Shown piece after piece: positions 35,785-35,860 of a DNA stretch of 35,860 bases. Both the position numbers and the translations under genes were made by a program. This DNA is from Burkholderiales bacterium (GTDB taxonomy: Bacteria > Pseudomonadota > Gammaproteobacteria > Burkholderiales > Burkholderiaceae_C): positions 1 through 35,860 of the forward strand of contig JAGWVB010000010.1 of NCBI GenBank assembly GCA_018971105.1, read 5' to 3'. Below the pieces are notes generated by a model. The model made no database searches. It was given only the letters and a program-made list of their open reading frames with translations, and was not told the origin of the DNA. The stretch's first letter is position 1, and each line of letters starts with the position of its first letter.

Positions 35785-35860
35785 GGCGGCGCGACGCGCT
35801 CGCGCTCGCGGCCGGGGCGGCGAGCGCCACCGCCGCACCCTGGGGCGCCGCCGCCGCGGG
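35781..35860 (+). CDS. Partial CDS: second exported (probably substrate-binding) protein
   Basis: A GTG at 35781 overlaps the preceding stop (GTGA) and opens a frame to the right edge of the window. The 26 visible residues begin V-R-R-R-D-A-L-A-L-A-A-G-A-A and then run small and alanine-rich, which is the layout of a twin-arginine signal peptide. Its overlap with a solute-binding gene suggests a tandem second solute-binding protein, but only the signal peptide can be seen. Confidence 0.7.
   Translation, partial: MRRRDALALAAGAASATAAPWGAAAA

Overview
The window is very GC-rich, densely coded DNA from a betaproteobacterium, most likely Burkholderiales of the Rubrivivax/Leptothrix/Comamonadaceae type. 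This placement rests on gene content (DUF1840, the transketolase-GAPDH pair, a BirA/SPOR-like pair, a second RlmN-like enzyme, type IV pilus gene sets) and on the GC-rich hairpin-forming spacers. No rRNA, tRNA, CRISPR array, integrase or transposase is visible. It looks like ordinary chromosome rather than a genomic island.

Region by region. (1) 1-6011, minus strand: a minor-pilin operon fimT-pilV-pilW-pilX-pilY1 plus the first 15 codons of one more gene. Every junction is a 4-base ATGA stop/start overlap. (2) 6166-7774, minus: a histidine phosphatase, a YbhB-type PEBP protein and a DUF1840 protein. (3) 7869-11242, minus: a cyclic-di-GMP module in which an HD-GYP protein overlaps (GTGA) a PAS-PAS-GGDEF-EAL protein whose GGDEF motif is degenerate while the EAL residues look intact. 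(4) 11406-12157, plus: a small ABM-type monooxygenase and a YXWGXW lipoprotein. (5) 12176-14517, minus: an OmpR-type response regulator and its histidine kinase, which carries a 30-bp in-frame tandem repeat in its sensor region. (6) 14632-21197, plus: an ECF-like sigma factor, a CBS-domain protein, transketolase and GAPDH (with a strong terminator), then a secreted subtilisin-like protease with a GlyGly-CTERM-like tail. (7) 21238-23332, minus: a SET-domain methyltransferase, BirA and a SPOR-like membrane protein, all overlapping. (8) 23431-28615, plus: topoisomerase III, a DUF167 protein, an RlmN-like radical-SAM methyltransferase and an XdhC-family protein. (9) 28616-29733: a 400-base gene-free stretch with a long inverted repeat, then pilA (minus) with a candidate sigma-54 promoter and upstream inverted repeats. 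(10) 29734-35860: an Opp/Dpp/Yej-type oligopeptide ABC transporter. The permeases, a fused double ATPase and an S4 protein lie on the minus strand, with a divergent substrate-binding protein and the start of a second exported protein on the plus strand.

Functionally, the major pilin (pilA) and the minor-pilin/tip-adhesin operon would build type IV pili. The HD-GYP and EAL proteins could affect such surface behaviour through cyclic-di-GMP, although that link is inference. No clearly undescribed multi-gene system is visible. The features most worth a second look are non-coding: the 28.7-28.9 kb inverted repeat, the pilA control region, the one-helical-turn GTGATC repeats between the response regulator and the sigma factor, and the palindrome-bearing tandem repeat inside the histidine kinase.
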